Positions 42,450 through 51,674 are shown, numbered from the stretch's first letter. The stretch is DNA of 64,000 nt from DASXHY01 sp035552155 (GCA_035552155.1 DASZLX010000046.1:62001-126000); one strand, 5' to 3'. Notes: generated by a model from the sequence alone, not told the origin. A program made the numbers and translations.

Positions 42450-43729
42450 AATTCCCCGGCCAGTTATCACCCGACAAACCATTGCCGCCGATTTTGGTCG
42501 TCGACGACGAGGAAATTGTCCTCGCGGCCCTCAAGGAAACGCTGCGCCGGGCGGATTTCAATGTCGTTCCCATTTCCGACCCGCTCCAGGCCCTCGAGGA
42601 AATCAAGCAGCGCGAATTCTCCGCCGTCATCACCGATCAAAGCATGCCCGGCCTCACTGGCCTGGAACTGCTCGGCCACGCGCGCGAACTGCAACCCTAC
42701 GCCACCCGCATCCTGGTGACTGCGGTTCTGGACCTCGACACCGTCATCGATTCGATCAACAAGGGCGAGATTTACCGTTTCATCGTCAAGCCGTGGCTGC
42801 GCGAGGAATTTCTCAACACCGTAAAAAACGCCGTCCAACGGTATGAGTTGATTTGCCAGAACGCCTACCTCCAGCAGACCACGCAGTCCATGAACGAGCA
42901 ATTGGTCGAGTTGAACCGCTCGCTCGAACAACAGGTCCAGCTCGTCGCCCAGCAAAACCAGCAGCTTGCCGACGTGAACCAGGCCCTCGCGCGAAACTTC
43001 GTCCGCTCGATGGAATTGTGCGTCCACACGATGGAGACATTTTATCCCTCGCTGGGAAATCAGGCCCGCCGCGTCTCGCAACTATGCAAGTCGCTCGGGC
43101 AGGTGCTCGAACTTTCCGCCGAGGAAAACCGCGTGCTGGAAAGCGCCGCGCTCCTGCACGACATCGGCCTGGTCGGCGTGCCGCGGCAGATTATTCGCCG
43201 CTGGCAGAACGAGCCCGAATCCCTGAGCTCCGCCGAGAAGGTTTTGATCGAACAACACCCCATCCTCGGCCAGGAACTCGCCGGTTTTACCAGCGACCTC
43301 GTCAAGGTCGGGGAAGTTATTCGCGCGCATCACGAGCGCTTTGATGGCAGCGGTTATCCCGACCAATTGGCCGGGGAAAATATTCCGTGGCTCGCCCGTC
43401 TCCTCGCGATTGCCGTCGCCTACGCCTCCAGCCCGTTGACCGATATGGAAGCGGTGGAAAAAATCAAGCTGAGTGCCGGCGCGTGGTTCGATCCTGAAGC
43501 CGTCCGCGCGTTTTTGAAGGCCCTCACCGTCACCTCCGTCCCACGCAAGGAACGCGAAATCGGCTTGCCCGAACTGCGTCCCGGCATGGTGCTCGCGCGC
43601 GGCATTTACACGACCAACGGCCTGTTGCTCGTCCCCGAAGGCCAGCGCCTCAACGCCACCTTCATCGAAAAATTGCTAAACCACAACCGCATCCAGCCCA
43701 TTACACAATCGTTGATTGTATATTGTTGA
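42446..43729 (+). CDS. Response regulator with HD-GYP domain (RpfG-like)
   Basis: A 427-residue regulator. The receiver domain (about 15-130) has DDEE and the phosphoacceptor Asp in AVITDQSMPG. A coiled coil with many Gln residues (about 145-180) precedes the HD-GYP domain. There LLHDIG (near 238), HHERFDGSGYP (near 297-307) and LARLLAIAVAYASS are seen. HD-GYP proteins hydrolyse cyclic di-GMP. The GYP triplet is intact, but the later Asp segment normally written 'DxYDAL' is altered to AVAYASS, so activity needs a test. It is coupled to the upstream kinase by an ATGA overlap. It may control the motile-to-sessile switch of the adjacent flagellar genes. Confidence 0.92.
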   Translation: MKFPGQLSPDKPLPPILVVDDEEIVLAALKETLRRADFNVVPISDPLQALEEIKQREFSAVITDQSMPGLTGLELLGHARELQPYATRILVTAVLDLDTVIDSINKGEIYRFIVKPWLREEFLNTVKNAVQRYELICQNAYLQQTTQSMNEQLVELNRSLEQQVQLVAQQNQQLADVNQALARNFVRSMELCVHTMETFYPSLGNQARRVSQLCKSLGQVLELSAEENRVLESAALLHDIGLVGVPRQIIRRWQNEPESLSSAEKVLIEQHPILGQELAGFTSDLVKVGEVIRAHHERFDGSGYPDQLAGENIPWLARLLAIAVAYASSPLTDMEAVEKIKLSAGAWFDPEAVRAFLKALTVTSVPRKEREIGLPELRPGMVLARGIYTTNGLLLVPEGQRLNATFIEKLLNHNRIQPITQSLIVYC

Positions 43730-43743
43730 GCGGTATCCCACGC

Positions 43744-43773
43744 GGTAGGGCGCGTCACTCCGTGCGCGCCGCG
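43744..43773 (+). repeat. GGCGCGTCACTCCGTGCGCG palindromic repeat, copy 2
   Basis: The arms GGCGCG and GCGCGCC surround TCACTCCGT. It sits between the convergent ends of the HD-GYP gene and the giant glycosyltransferase gene, a position fit for bidirectional termination. The same sequence recurs at 62500-62526. Confidence 0.75.
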
Positions 43774-43780
43774 GCACAGG

Positions 43781-46700
43781 TCACACCCCCACCGCTTCCT
43801 GTTTCGCCTCCGCCATCGCCGCTCCGAGAGTCTTCGCCGCCGAGGGCAGCACGCCGTCAACCGTATTCATCCGCTCCATTAACAAGGTCAGCGTCTTCTG
43901 CGCGCGCGCGGCAAACAACTTCCGATACCACTCGATAAACGACCGGCTCGCCGCAATTTCCTCTTTGTTGTCTTCCGGCCGATGCGTCATCGGCCCCGCG
44001 ATCGCTTCGCACAAAACCAACGCGGCCAGCGCCTGCGGCTGCCGCTCGTTTTGCCAGGCCTTCGCCCACAACGGCTTCGCCGTGCCAATATCCTCGCTCA
44101 ACATCAACGCTTCCGCGCGCTGTGCGATGACCACCAAATCCTCCGGCACATGCCGCGCCGCTTCACCCGTCCAGTCGCGTGCGAACTCCAAAAATTCCGG
44201 CTGACTCAGCGCGATGTGCCCGCCCAGCCGCCACGCCGCGATATTGCGAGCATCGTGCGTCACGATGGCGTTCAACTGATGCAGCGCGTCGACAAACCGT
44301 TTTTGCGAAGCCAAAAATCGGGCGTAATCCAGCCGCAGCGAATCCACGTGCCCGAGTTCTTTTAGCCCGGCTTCAAAGGCTTTTTCCGCCTCCGCCATCT
44401 CCCCCGTGTGCGCCAGCGACATCGCCAGGCAATGATGCGGTCCGGCGCTGAGGATGTCGCGGTTGATCGGCGACAGGCAGCGTTCGCCGCGTTTTGCCAG
44501 GCACTGGCGCATCTGATCGGCGGCTTCTCGGAACCGCCTCAATTCGAAATGTGCCAGGCCAAGCGAAAAATGCAGCGACGCGGTGAGGCTGGCCCGGCCC
44601 TTGGCCAGCGGCGATGTCAACACGCGCGCGATTTCTTCAAATTGTTTTCCCGCCGTCAGCCGCGAGCAATATTGCGTCAACAGGCTCTCGCGCAATTCCG
44701 GCACCACTTCGGCCGCCGGTTTCGCCGACATCGACTCAAAAGCCTCCCGATACCGCGCCAGCGCTTCCGTTTCCCGGCCCGATCGCGAAAGCTCCAGCCC
44801 CAGGTTCATCAAGAGATGCGGCTCGTCCGGCAGTTCCTCGACGGCCTGTTCCAGCAACCGTAAATTGCGCTCCACTTTGTTGCGGTCCCGCACGACTTCT
44901 TTGGTATAGCCGTGATGAATCAACGCCGCGTCGCCGATTTTATTTTCCAATCCCCACTCGGCGCGTCGCACCTCGATGCTGCTGAAAATCTGCTCATGGA
45001 CGCGCCCGAGATAAAACAACCCCGGCGCGTTGCGGAAAAGCCGCGGCACGTGGGAACAACCATCCAGTTCACGCCCCACGTCAATGATCGGCAAACGCCA
45101 CGCCATCGTCGCCGCGTCGCTCATCGCCTGGCGCAGCTTTTCGTGATCTTTCGGCGAAAGTTCCTCGTCCGCATCGAGCGCCAGCACCCAATCGCCCGTC
45201 GCGTGTTCCAGCGCCGCATTGCGCGCCGCGCTGAAATCATCGCACCACGTAAACGAATGCACTTCCGCGCCCAATTCCTTCGCAATTTCCACCGTCCGAT
45301 CCGTCGAACCCGTGTCCACCAGGATAATTTGCTGCGCGACTTCGCGAACCGATTTAAGGCATTGCGCAATAAACCGCTCCTCATTCTTAACAATAAGACA
45401 GACCGACAATCGACTTTGGACCTTGGACTTTAGACTTTGGACTTCCTCGGGCAGTTTCAACCATTCCGGACGCTTGTCGCCCTTCAGTCGTTGGTTCAAA
45501 AATTTCCGGGCGCTTTTCAGTTCCGGCGCGAGTCGGCGCGCGTGTTCCGCGCACAATTTCGCATCCTGTCCGTCGCCCACCGCCGCGGCAATTTCCGCGA
45601 GCATCAAATAAGCCTCGGGATGAAACGGCCTTTGCCCGATTGCCGTGAGCGTGGCTTCCCACGCCGCGGGGAATTTTTTCTGATGAGCCAATTCGCAGGC
45701 CTTGCCGAGATGCCCAACCAACGCGCACGTCGGCAGCACAATGGCCGCGCGCTTCCGCGGAGCGGGGACTTCAGTCCGCGTCACCGCCAGCGCCTCGATG
45801 CGTCTGCGAGCAATCTCCGCCGCGTGATTCCACGAACAAAATTGCTTCGCGTGTTGCCGCGCCAATTCGCCGCGCTGCCGCGCCTCGTCCGGATGCGCCG
45901 CCATCCATTTCATCCGCTCGCCCAGGGCGGCCGCGTCCGGTTCCAGCAGCCAGCCGGGTTTCACCAGCTTCATGCCGCTGATTTCCGCGCCAAAAATCTT
46001 CCGCTCCGCCGGAATGCGAAAACCAAATTCATCCCGCACAAAATCATCGGTCGCGCCGCCGGCCGTGACCATCACCGGCAACCCGCTAGCCATCGCCTCG
46101 ACCACCGGCAACCCGTAGCCCTCGCCGCGATAAGGCAGCACCAGGCAATCGCACGCGGTGTAAAGCCCGGGCAACGATTCCGGTGGAAACTCGTCGTTCA
46201 AATACAAAATCTTCGGCGCATTCGGCAATGCTTGCGCGGTGCGAATCCGCGCCTCAAAAGTCTGCCCGGCATAAACCGTTCTCCCGCCAAAATCCTTGAT
46301 GACCAGGCACACGTCGTCCGCCGCCGTGAAGTTTGCCAGATACGCTTTGAGCAGCACGTCGGGGCCTTTGCGGAAAATCGTTCCGCCGACAAACAGAAAT
46401 TTGAATTTCTTCGTGGTCGGCAACAGCATCGGCGTGGCCTGCGGATGAAATTTTTCCGTATCCACTCCATTCGGCACCACAAAAACTTTTTCCGCGGGCG
46501 CGCCTGAGTCGACATAAACACGCCGCACGTATTCCGACGGCGCCCAAACCTCGTCCACGCTCTCCAGGTTCCGCACCCACTGCTCGGGCAGCGAGCCGAA
46601 CTCCCACGGTTGCACCACCACCAGCTTGCCGTTTTTCGGCCGTGTCCAATCCGGCGGCCACGCGTGCCGCACGGTGACGGCCGCATTCGTCGCGGCGGCC

Positions 46701-49700
46701 TTCGATAAATCGGACTCCAAATTCTTGAAAGCCGGCGAAATTTCCGCGCCACAGTTAACGCGATTCAGTTTGAGGTTGCCCGATGCGCCCAGCGCTCGCG
46801 TCAATTCCCGGTTCACATGGGAGAGACTCCCCGCGTCGAGGAACGAGCCAATCCACTGAACCTCCGTTGCCGTCGGGTTTGCGGCGAGAAAACTGCGCGT
46901 TGCCGTCAAAAACTTCGCCGGGCTGGGCGCGATGAAATGGGTGTTCTGGTCAAACGCTTTTCCCCAGCGTTCGAAAAAGATTTTCAGGTTCTCGTTGACG
47001 TGATTGAAGCGCCCCTCGCTTTGGCCTTCCAGGTGATAGACCGTGGCCTTGGGCTCATACACGACTTTCCAGCCAGCCGCGCGGACGCGCAGGCAAAGGT
47101 CGATGTCTTCGACGCCATTGCGGAAAATTTCATCAAAACCGCCCAGTTTAAGATATAAATCGCGGTGAATCATCAGGCAGGCGCCGGTGACCATGTCGAG
47201 TTCGCGAAATTTATTCACCTCCGGAGCGTCGGCGGCTGCATTCCGATGCGGATGATCCGGAATGCCATTGATGAACCCAATCCCCGCGTGTTGAATGCGA
47301 TTGTTCGCGTAAAGTAATTTCGCGCCCACCACGCCGATTTGCGGACGTTGCGCCGCCTGGGCCATTGCCCCCAGCCAGTTGGGCGTGACCTGCGTGTCGT
47401 TGTTCAGGAACAACAAGAGCGATCCCCGCGCCGCCTGGGCGCCCTGGTTGCAGGCCTGGGCAAAACCGGTGTTTTCGGAGTTGCGGATGTGGCGAATCGC
47501 TCCCGCCTTTTCCTGCTCGTTCAAAAATTCCGCGGTGCCGTCGGTGGACGCATTGTTCACCACGATGACTTCGTAATTTCCCGATGTCTTCTCTCGCAAA
47601 GCCTTCAGGCAATCGCGCGTGAGCTCCAGCCGGTTAAAAACGGGAATGACGATCGAAACCAGCGGACCCTGCGCCGGCTTTTGCGGTGGCTTGGTCGGTT
47701 GTGGGGCGGGGGAGGATTTGCTTTTCTTTCCGTTGGCCGTTTTGGGCGGTTCGGGAGTTTGCGCGTACGCCTGCCGCAATTTTTCCACGATTTCCAACCC
47801 GTCCTTCATTTTGAGCGAGCCCGCGAGCTGGGCGCTCAAATCGAGCAGGCCGCGCCCGCGCTGCGGATCCAGCGTACGAAACGCGCTGGCGACTTCGAGC
47901 ATTGTTTTGAGGACGGTTATCGGATTGTTGCTTTTCTGCGTGAACTCCAGCACCTCCAGATAAATTTTAACCGCCTCTTCCTTGAGCCCGGCTTCGGCGA
48001 CTATCCGCCCCGCCTTGAACCGTGCCGCTAGATCATTGTTCTGCTGCGTGTCTTTCAACGCGGTTTGGTACCGTTCGACGCTATTTTTGAGAAAACTCCC
48101 GGATGCGGAATCGCTCAAAAGATAACGCGCCATGGCCGCGTCGGCGAATCCGGTGGCGTCCTTGGTCTGGCCTTTGTTCGAAAAAACTTCGGACTGGAAG
48201 AGCATGATGTGGGCGGCCGCGCGATGCGCCTTTGCCTCCACTGTCTCCTCGATGGCCGCGCGAGGACGGGTTCCGCCCGCGACGAAGGAACGATATAAAG
48301 CGTCCCATTTTTCCGACCCCGTATCCACACAACGCGTCCGCCGGACTTCTTCATAAGCCTGCGTCGCGATGGAGCGCCGGAGATTATCGTCGCTCATGAA
48401 TCGCTCGATGGCCTCCTGCCACACGGCGGGATCGTTGTCCACCAACCAGCCGGTTTTGCCGTGCGTGACGGAGGCCGTGTAGGGAGAAATCGTCGAATAA
48501 ATTCCCGGAATCTGGCAAATGGAATATTCCAGCCACTTCAAATCGCTCTTGGCGTGATTGAAGGGATGGTCGAGCAGGGGAGCGAGCGCGAGATCAATCC
48601 GGCAATTGACCAGGTCGCGGGCGTGGAGCCGCAAGTCGGGCTGCGAGCCTCGCACGAGCTCAACGCCCGGAATGCCTTCCAGATCCTTTGGAAGATAACC
48701 CCAGAATTTAAATACCAGCCGGCCCGCGTGTTTGCGCGCCAGTTTTACGATCGCCGGTTTGATGATCGCCAAATCTTCGTCATGTGTCGCCGTGCCGAAC
48801 CAGCCGATGACGAAAGGATCGGACGGTTTTTCCGCCGGAGGCTTCGCTCCGTCCCAAATGTCCAGGTTGATGTAATTGGGAAGAACATGGATTTTGCCGC
48901 GCGCCTGTGGCTCGGCCTCTTCTAGGTAACGGCGCAGCGGCTCGGTCGTCACCGTGATGTAATCCGCCTGGCGCATCATTTCGAGCACGTCGGGCGTGAT
49001 GGACTTGCAATATTTGTGGTTCGGATTCGATTCCGGCACGTTGATGAGCAAATCGTCCAGTTCGAAAACGACCGGCTTGTTCAACTCCCGCGCTGCCGCG
49101 AGAATTTGCGGTGAAATACGGCGGTCGCAGAATTCGCGATGGAGCACGAACAGGTCGCTATTGATCAATTCGTCAGCCGCCACCTGCGGGTCGCGCGCGG
49201 TGCACCAATGCAGGCCCATCCGGTTCTGGCGTTCCAGGTGGCGCACAATTCCCGCCAACCGCAGCAGCGCCACGGCGCAATTCGGCGGCTCATGCGAAAA
49301 GATCGCCACTTCCAGCTTTTGCTTTTTGGCGCGCAGAAAACGCATCGCCTGCGGGGTGATGAATCCCGGCTCAAAACAATAATCCGGAAAAAATCCCTGC
49401 TCTCGAAAAAGCTCAATCCAATATTCCGCCGGATGAAGGTTGATATGAGTCGGTTCCTCCGTGTCATCGGGACTCGAGGAAAAAATAATCTGATCCGTGT
49501 GCCGGCAGATTTCCTTGATCATCGCCTTCGCATCCGCTTCCGGCATGTGTTCGGCGACTTCGATGCAGGTGATCAAATCGAACGTGCCCTCGATCGGTTC
49601 CGTGCCCGCGGCCGCCCGGCAAAACGGACGGATGTCCTCGCGCACCTGTGAAATGGCGTACGGCGACACATCCACGCCCGAAGCTTCCACGCCCAGATCG

Positions 49701-49900
49701 CGGAGGTTTTCGACGAGAAATCCCTTGGCGCAACCCACGTCCAGCACCGTCTTGGGTTGATACCGGTTTGCCAGCGTGCGGGCGAGCGTCAGGAAATGTT
49801 TCCGCCAAACCGGTTGCTCGCGTTCGTAGGGCACCTCGCACATGGTGTCATAGTATTCCTTGCCATACGTGGAGACCGGATCGATGGGCGTTTGATTCAT
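43781..49900 (-). CDS. Giant multi-domain glycosyltransferase with N-terminal methyltransferase and C-terminal TPR repeats
   Basis: A single 2039-residue reading frame. Domains in order: SAM methyltransferase (about 30-170; TVLDVGCAKGFLVENL, ITCIEVAEHMPE); a GT4-like transferase (about 190-550; VIGWFGTATHDEDL, FELDDLL); helical repeats (about 570-720); a Lys/Pro-rich linker; GT2 domain (from about 745; LVSIVIPVFNR, FLNNDTQVTP, DIDLCLR); a second GT4 domain (about 1000-1400; FLFVGGTIFRKGPDVLL); a short TPR; a second GT2 domain (from about 1498; SVCLIVKNEERFI, LALDADEELSP); and TPR repeats to the end. No membrane segment is seen. Beside an epimerase and the flagellar genes, it probably builds a glycan on flagellin or another surface polymer. 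Heptamer repeats (45412-45444) run in frame through one linker. Confidence 0.9.
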   Translation of the reverse strand: MNQTPIDPVSTYGKEYYDTMCEVPYEREQPVWRKHFLTLARTLANRYQPKTVLDVGCAKGFLVENLRDLGVEASGVDVSPYAISQVREDIRPFCRAAAGTEPIEGTFDLITCIEVAEHMPEADAKAMIKEICRHTDQIIFSSSPDDTEEPTHINLHPAEYWIELFREQGFFPDYCFEPGFITPQAMRFLRAKKQKLEVAIFSHEPPNCAVALLRLAGIVRHLERQNRMGLHWCTARDPQVAADELINSDLFVLHREFCDRRISPQILAAARELNKPVVFELDDLLINVPESNPNHKYCKSITPDVLEMMRQADYITVTTEPLRRYLEEAEPQARGKIHVLPNYINLDIWDGAKPPAEKPSDPFVIGWFGTATHDEDLAIIKPAIVKLARKHAGRLVFKFWGYLPKDLEGIPGVELVRGSQPDLRLHARDLVNCRIDLALAPLLDHPFNHAKSDLKWLEYSICQIPGIYSTISPYTASVTHGKTGWLVDNDPAVWQEAIERFMSDDNLRRSIATQAYEEVRRTRCVDTGSEKWDALYRSFVAGGTRPRAAIEETVEAKAHRAAAHIMLFQSEVFSNKGQTKDATGFADAAMARYLLSDSASGSFLKNSVERYQTALKDTQQNNDLAARFKAGRIVAEAGLKEEAVKIYLEVLEFTQKSNNPITVLKTMLEVASAFRTLDPQRGRGLLDLSAQLAGSLKMKDGLEIVEKLRQAYAQTPEPPKTANGKKSKSSPAPQPTKPPQKPAQGPLVSIVIPVFNRLELTRDCLKALREKTSGNYEVIVVNNASTDGTAEFLNEQEKAGAIRHIRNSENTGFAQACNQGAQAARGSLLLFLNNDTQVTPNWLGAMAQAAQRPQIGVVGAKLLYANNRIQHAGIGFINGIPDHPHRNAAADAPEVNKFRELDMVTGACLMIHRDLYLKLGGFDEIFRNGVEDIDLCLRVRAAGWKVVYEPKATVYHLEGQSEGRFNHVNENLKIFFERWGKAFDQNTHFIAPSPAKFLTATRSFLAANPTATEVQWIGSFLDAGSLSHVNRELTRALGASGNLKLNRVNCGAEISPAFKNLESDLSKAAATNAAVTVRHAWPPDWTRPKNGKLVVVQPWEFGSLPEQWVRNLESVDEVWAPSEYVRRVYVDSGAPAEKVFVVPNGVDTEKFHPQATPMLLPTTKKFKFLFVGGTIFRKGPDVLLKAYLANFTAADDVCLVIKDFGGRTVYAGQTFEARIRTAQALPNAPKILYLNDEFPPESLPGLYTACDCLVLPYRGEGYGLPVVEAMASGLPVMVTAGGATDDFVRDEFGFRIPAERKIFGAEISGMKLVKPGWLLEPDAAALGERMKWMAAHPDEARQRGELARQHAKQFCSWNHAAEIARRRIEALAVTRTEVPAPRKRAAIVLPTCALVGHLGKACELAHQKKFPAAWEATLTAIGQRPFHPEAYLMLAEIAAAVGDGQDAKLCAEHARRLAPELKSARKFLNQRLKGDKRPEWLKLPEEVQSLKSKVQSRLSVCLIVKNEERFIAQCLKSVREVAQQIILVDTGSTDRTVEIAKELGAEVHSFTWCDDFSAARNAALEHATGDWVLALDADEELSPKDHEKLRQAMSDAATMAWRLPIIDVGRELDGCSHVPRLFRNAPGLFYLGRVHEQIFSSIEVRRAEWGLENKIGDAALIHHGYTKEVVRDRNKVERNLRLLEQAVEELPDEPHLLMNLGLELSRSGRETEALARYREAFESMSAKPAAEVVPELRESLLTQYCSRLTAGKQFEEIARVLTSPLAKGRASLTASLHFSLGLAHFELRRFREAADQMRQCLAKRGERCLSPINRDILSAGPHHCLAMSLAHTGEMAEAEKAFEAGLKELGHVDSLRLDYARFLASQKRFVDALHQLNAIVTHDARNIAAWRLGGHIALSQPEFLEFARDWTGEAARHVPEDLVVIAQRAEALMLSEDIGTAKPLWAKAWQNERQPQALAALVLCEAIAGPMTHRPEDNKEEIAASRSFIEWYRKLFAARAQKTLTLLMERMNTVDGVLPSAAKTLGAAMAEAKQEAVGV
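45412..45444. repeat. Heptamer repeat tract inside the giant glycosyltransferase gene
   Basis: Units of the GGACTTT/GGACCTT type (about four and a half) are read in frame as VQSLKSKVQS between a TPR segment and the second GT2 domain. The same heptamers form the 61454-61580 array. Confidence 0.8.
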
Positions 49901-49924
49901 GGCGGTCAGAGGTTGGCCGGACGC

Positions 49925-50962
49925 TTATTTGGCAACTGCGGGTGCGGTTTCGATGAAGTTTTTCCACGACGCCGGCATATTGCGCTCAACTTCGATGCCT
50001 TCAAATTTCTTGCTCGACTGAATCCCGGTGGCCTTCGCCCACGCGGCCATGCGGCGAACCCCTTCGTCCAGCGACACATTCTTGATCAGGTCGCCGAAAA
50101 CGGATTTAACCCGGTCGTGGGAGGAAAAGGCATGCACCACTTCCTTGCGCGGATCCAGGTGAATGATCTCGGGCTTCACGTCCATGGCGCGAGCGACCGT
50201 TTGCGCAAGGTCTTTCACGCTATAAGGCTTGTCGGCGCCAACGTTAAAAACGCGGTTGTAACACTCCGGGCGCAATATCGAATTGGCAATCACCGGCGCC
50301 ACGTCGCTGATGTAGCTGAACGCGCGGGTTTGCGAGCCGTCTCCAAAAATCGACATCGGTTTACCCTGCATGATCTGGTTCATGAAAATGCCGATCACAT
50401 TGCGATAACGGTCGCCGAGATTCTGCTGTTCGCCGTAGACATTGTGCGGGCGGAAAACCACATAGTTCAGGCCGAACATTTCGTGCGCTTCCTTCAAATC
50501 CATTTCGACCGCGTATTTCGCGATGCCATACGGATCTTCGGGCATCGGCGTCAATTCCTCCGTCATCGGCACCTGGTTCGGGCCGTAAACGGCGATCGAA
50601 GAGGTGAACACGAAGCACTTCACGCGGTTGGTATTCACCGACGCGTTGATAAGATTCACGCTGCCGATCAGGTTGTTCGTATAATTGAACCGTTTGATGA
50701 AATGGCTGAGACCTTCGGCCGCATACGCCGCCAGGTGAAACACGTAATCGATGTCGTGCTCGGTGAAGATGTGGTTCACCAATCGATGGTCGACAATGGA
50801 ACCTTCATAAAAACGGACGCCCGCGGGCACCATATCGCGCTTGCCGCCGGACAAATCATCCAGGCCAACAACCTGATGGCCGAGCTTGAGAAGTTCGGCC
50901 GCCACATGGGAGCCGATGAAACCGGCACAGCCGGTGACGAGTGATGTGGGTTTTTGTGTCAT
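49925..50962 (-). CDS. NAD-dependent sugar epimerase/dehydratase
   Basis: An extended SDR of 345 residues acting on a nucleotide sugar. The NAD motif is TGCAGFIGSH, followed by GLDDLSGG, FHLAAYAAEGLSHF, the catalytic Ser/Thr in VFTSSIAVYG and Tyr-x3-Lys in PYGIAKYAVE. FRPHNVYGEQQN and FGDGSQTRAFSYI are typical of UDP-glucose/GlcNAc 4-epimerase-like enzymes. The exact sugar is unknown. It lies 25 bases upstream of the giant glycosyltransferase gene on the same strand, which points to supply of the sugar donor. A GC-rich inverted repeat (51004-51027) precedes it. Confidence 0.92.
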   Translation of the reverse strand: MTQKPTSLVTGCAGFIGSHVAAELLKLGHQVVGLDDLSGGKRDMVPAGVRFYEGSIVDHRLVNHIFTEHDIDYVFHLAAYAAEGLSHFIKRFNYTNNLIGSVNLINASVNTNRVKCFVFTSSIAVYGPNQVPMTEELTPMPEDPYGIAKYAVEMDLKEAHEMFGLNYVVFRPHNVYGEQQNLGDRYRNVIGIFMNQIMQGKPMSIFGDGSQTRAFSYISDVAPVIANSILRPECYNRVFNVGADKPYSVKDLAQTVARAMDVKPEIIHLDPRKEVVHAFSSHDRVKSVFGDLIKNVSLDEGVRRMAAWAKATGIQSSKKFEGIEVERNMPASWKNFIETAPAVAK

Positions 50963-51003
50963 AGCGATTTCCGATTGTTCGTTTTTCTTTTCTTAAATTG
51001 ACC

Positions 51004-51027
51004 GGGCGGGTTGTTGCCAACCCACCC
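51004..51027 (-). terminator. Possible terminator or stem-loop between mini-flagellin and epimerase genes
   Basis: GGGCGGGTTG/CAACCCACCC, a 10-bp stem with a 4-base loop (one G-T mismatch). There is no run of U after it on either strand, so termination is uncertain; it may stabilise the upstream mRNA end. Confidence 0.4.
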
Positions 51028-51086
51028 AGGGAAGGAGCCAGCGGTCTCGCCGATGTGGCGACCGGACGAAAGTCGCTGGACACTCG

Positions 51087-51383
51087 TTACTGCTGCAATA
51101 ATCGGAGCGCGTCGGGCGAAATCGAACTCGCCTGCGCCAGCATCGCCAGGTTGGGCTGGCCAAGGATGCTTTTGCGCAGGAACTCCACGCTCGATTTGGC
51201 CGCGTCCATGTCCGGGATCGCCGCAGTTAAATTATTTTCGCTCACCGCCAGTTGCTGCGCGGACGAAGAAAGTTGCATGTCATCCGTGTTCGCGGCCGTG
51301 CTGCTTCGCGCGCCCGCTTTGCCCGGCTTCACCGGGGCAGGGGACAGAAACTGGTAGGGATTCGTTTGGGTATTGATGGTCAT
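51087..51383 (-). CDS. Mini-flagellin: small protein with only a flagellin C-terminal (D0-like) segment
   Basis: A 98-residue protein. The first 40 residues are Pro/Ser/Ala-rich and probably disordered. Residues about 45-98 (AVSENNLTAAIPDMDAAKSS, then VEFLRKSILGQPNLAMLAQA and PDALRLLQQ) closely follow the flagellin C-terminal pattern: 'ENL..A...I.D.D.A......L....IL.Q...AMLAQAN..P...L.LL'. The conserved flagellin N-terminus is absent. It starts on the csrA stop codon (ATGA at 51380-51383). The order fliW-csrA-this gene is the order of fliW-csrA-hag in Bacillus. FliW binds flagellin near its C-terminal part, so this could be a decoy, regulator or minor filament/cap subunit. No full flagellin gene is in the window. 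Confidence 0.7.
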   Translation of the reverse strand: MTINTQTNPYQFLSPAPVKPGKAGARSSTAANTDDMQLSSSAQQLAVSENNLTAAIPDMDAAKSSVEFLRKSILGQPNLAMLAQASSISPDALRLLQQ

Positions 51384-51652
51384 GGCTTGGCCGTTTTCAA
51401 AAGTGGAGCCGTGGAAATCGCCGCGGTTGTCTTTTTGGGAGCAACGAGCTTCGGCAATGGAGCGGCGGGACGCACGAGCGCCTGCTGGTTGTTGCGCTGG
51501 ATTTCTTCGTAAACTTCGTGGCGATGCACCGGCACGTCCGCCGGCGCCTCGATCCCGATTTTCACCACTTCGCCCTCCACGCGAACAATCTTCACGTGAA
51601 TGCGTCCGTCAATCACGATGCTTTCGCTGGTTTTACGGGAAAGAATAAGCAT
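51380..51652 (-). CDS. csrA: Carbon storage regulator CsrA with an extended C-terminus
   Basis: An RNA-binding translational regulator. From ATG 51652 the start is the canonical MLILSRKTSESIVIDGRIHVKIV, followed by VKIGIEAPADVPVHRHEVYEEI. The family is usually about 60-70 residues; here a 35-residue Ala/Pro/Lys tail (LVRPAAPLPKLVAPKKTTAA...) brings it to 90. The frame extends further upstream but that part overlaps fliW and is not CsrA-like. CsrA represses flagellin mRNA in Bacillus, and FliW relieves it; the same trio is encoded here. No clear ribosome site precedes the ATG, so translation may depend on fliW. Confidence 0.95.
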   Translation of the reverse strand: MLILSRKTSESIVIDGRIHVKIVRVEGEVVKIGIEAPADVPVHRHEVYEEIQRNNQQALVRPAAPLPKLVAPKKTTAAISTAPLLKTAKP

Positions 51653-51674
51653 GAGAGAAAGTGGTTGGAGCCCG

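Noticed and set aside
50957..51027. Sigma-54 site before the epimerase gene
   Set aside because: TGGCAACAACCCGCCC has GG and GC 11 bases apart, one short of the strict spacing, and is better explained as part of the GGGCGGGTTG stem.
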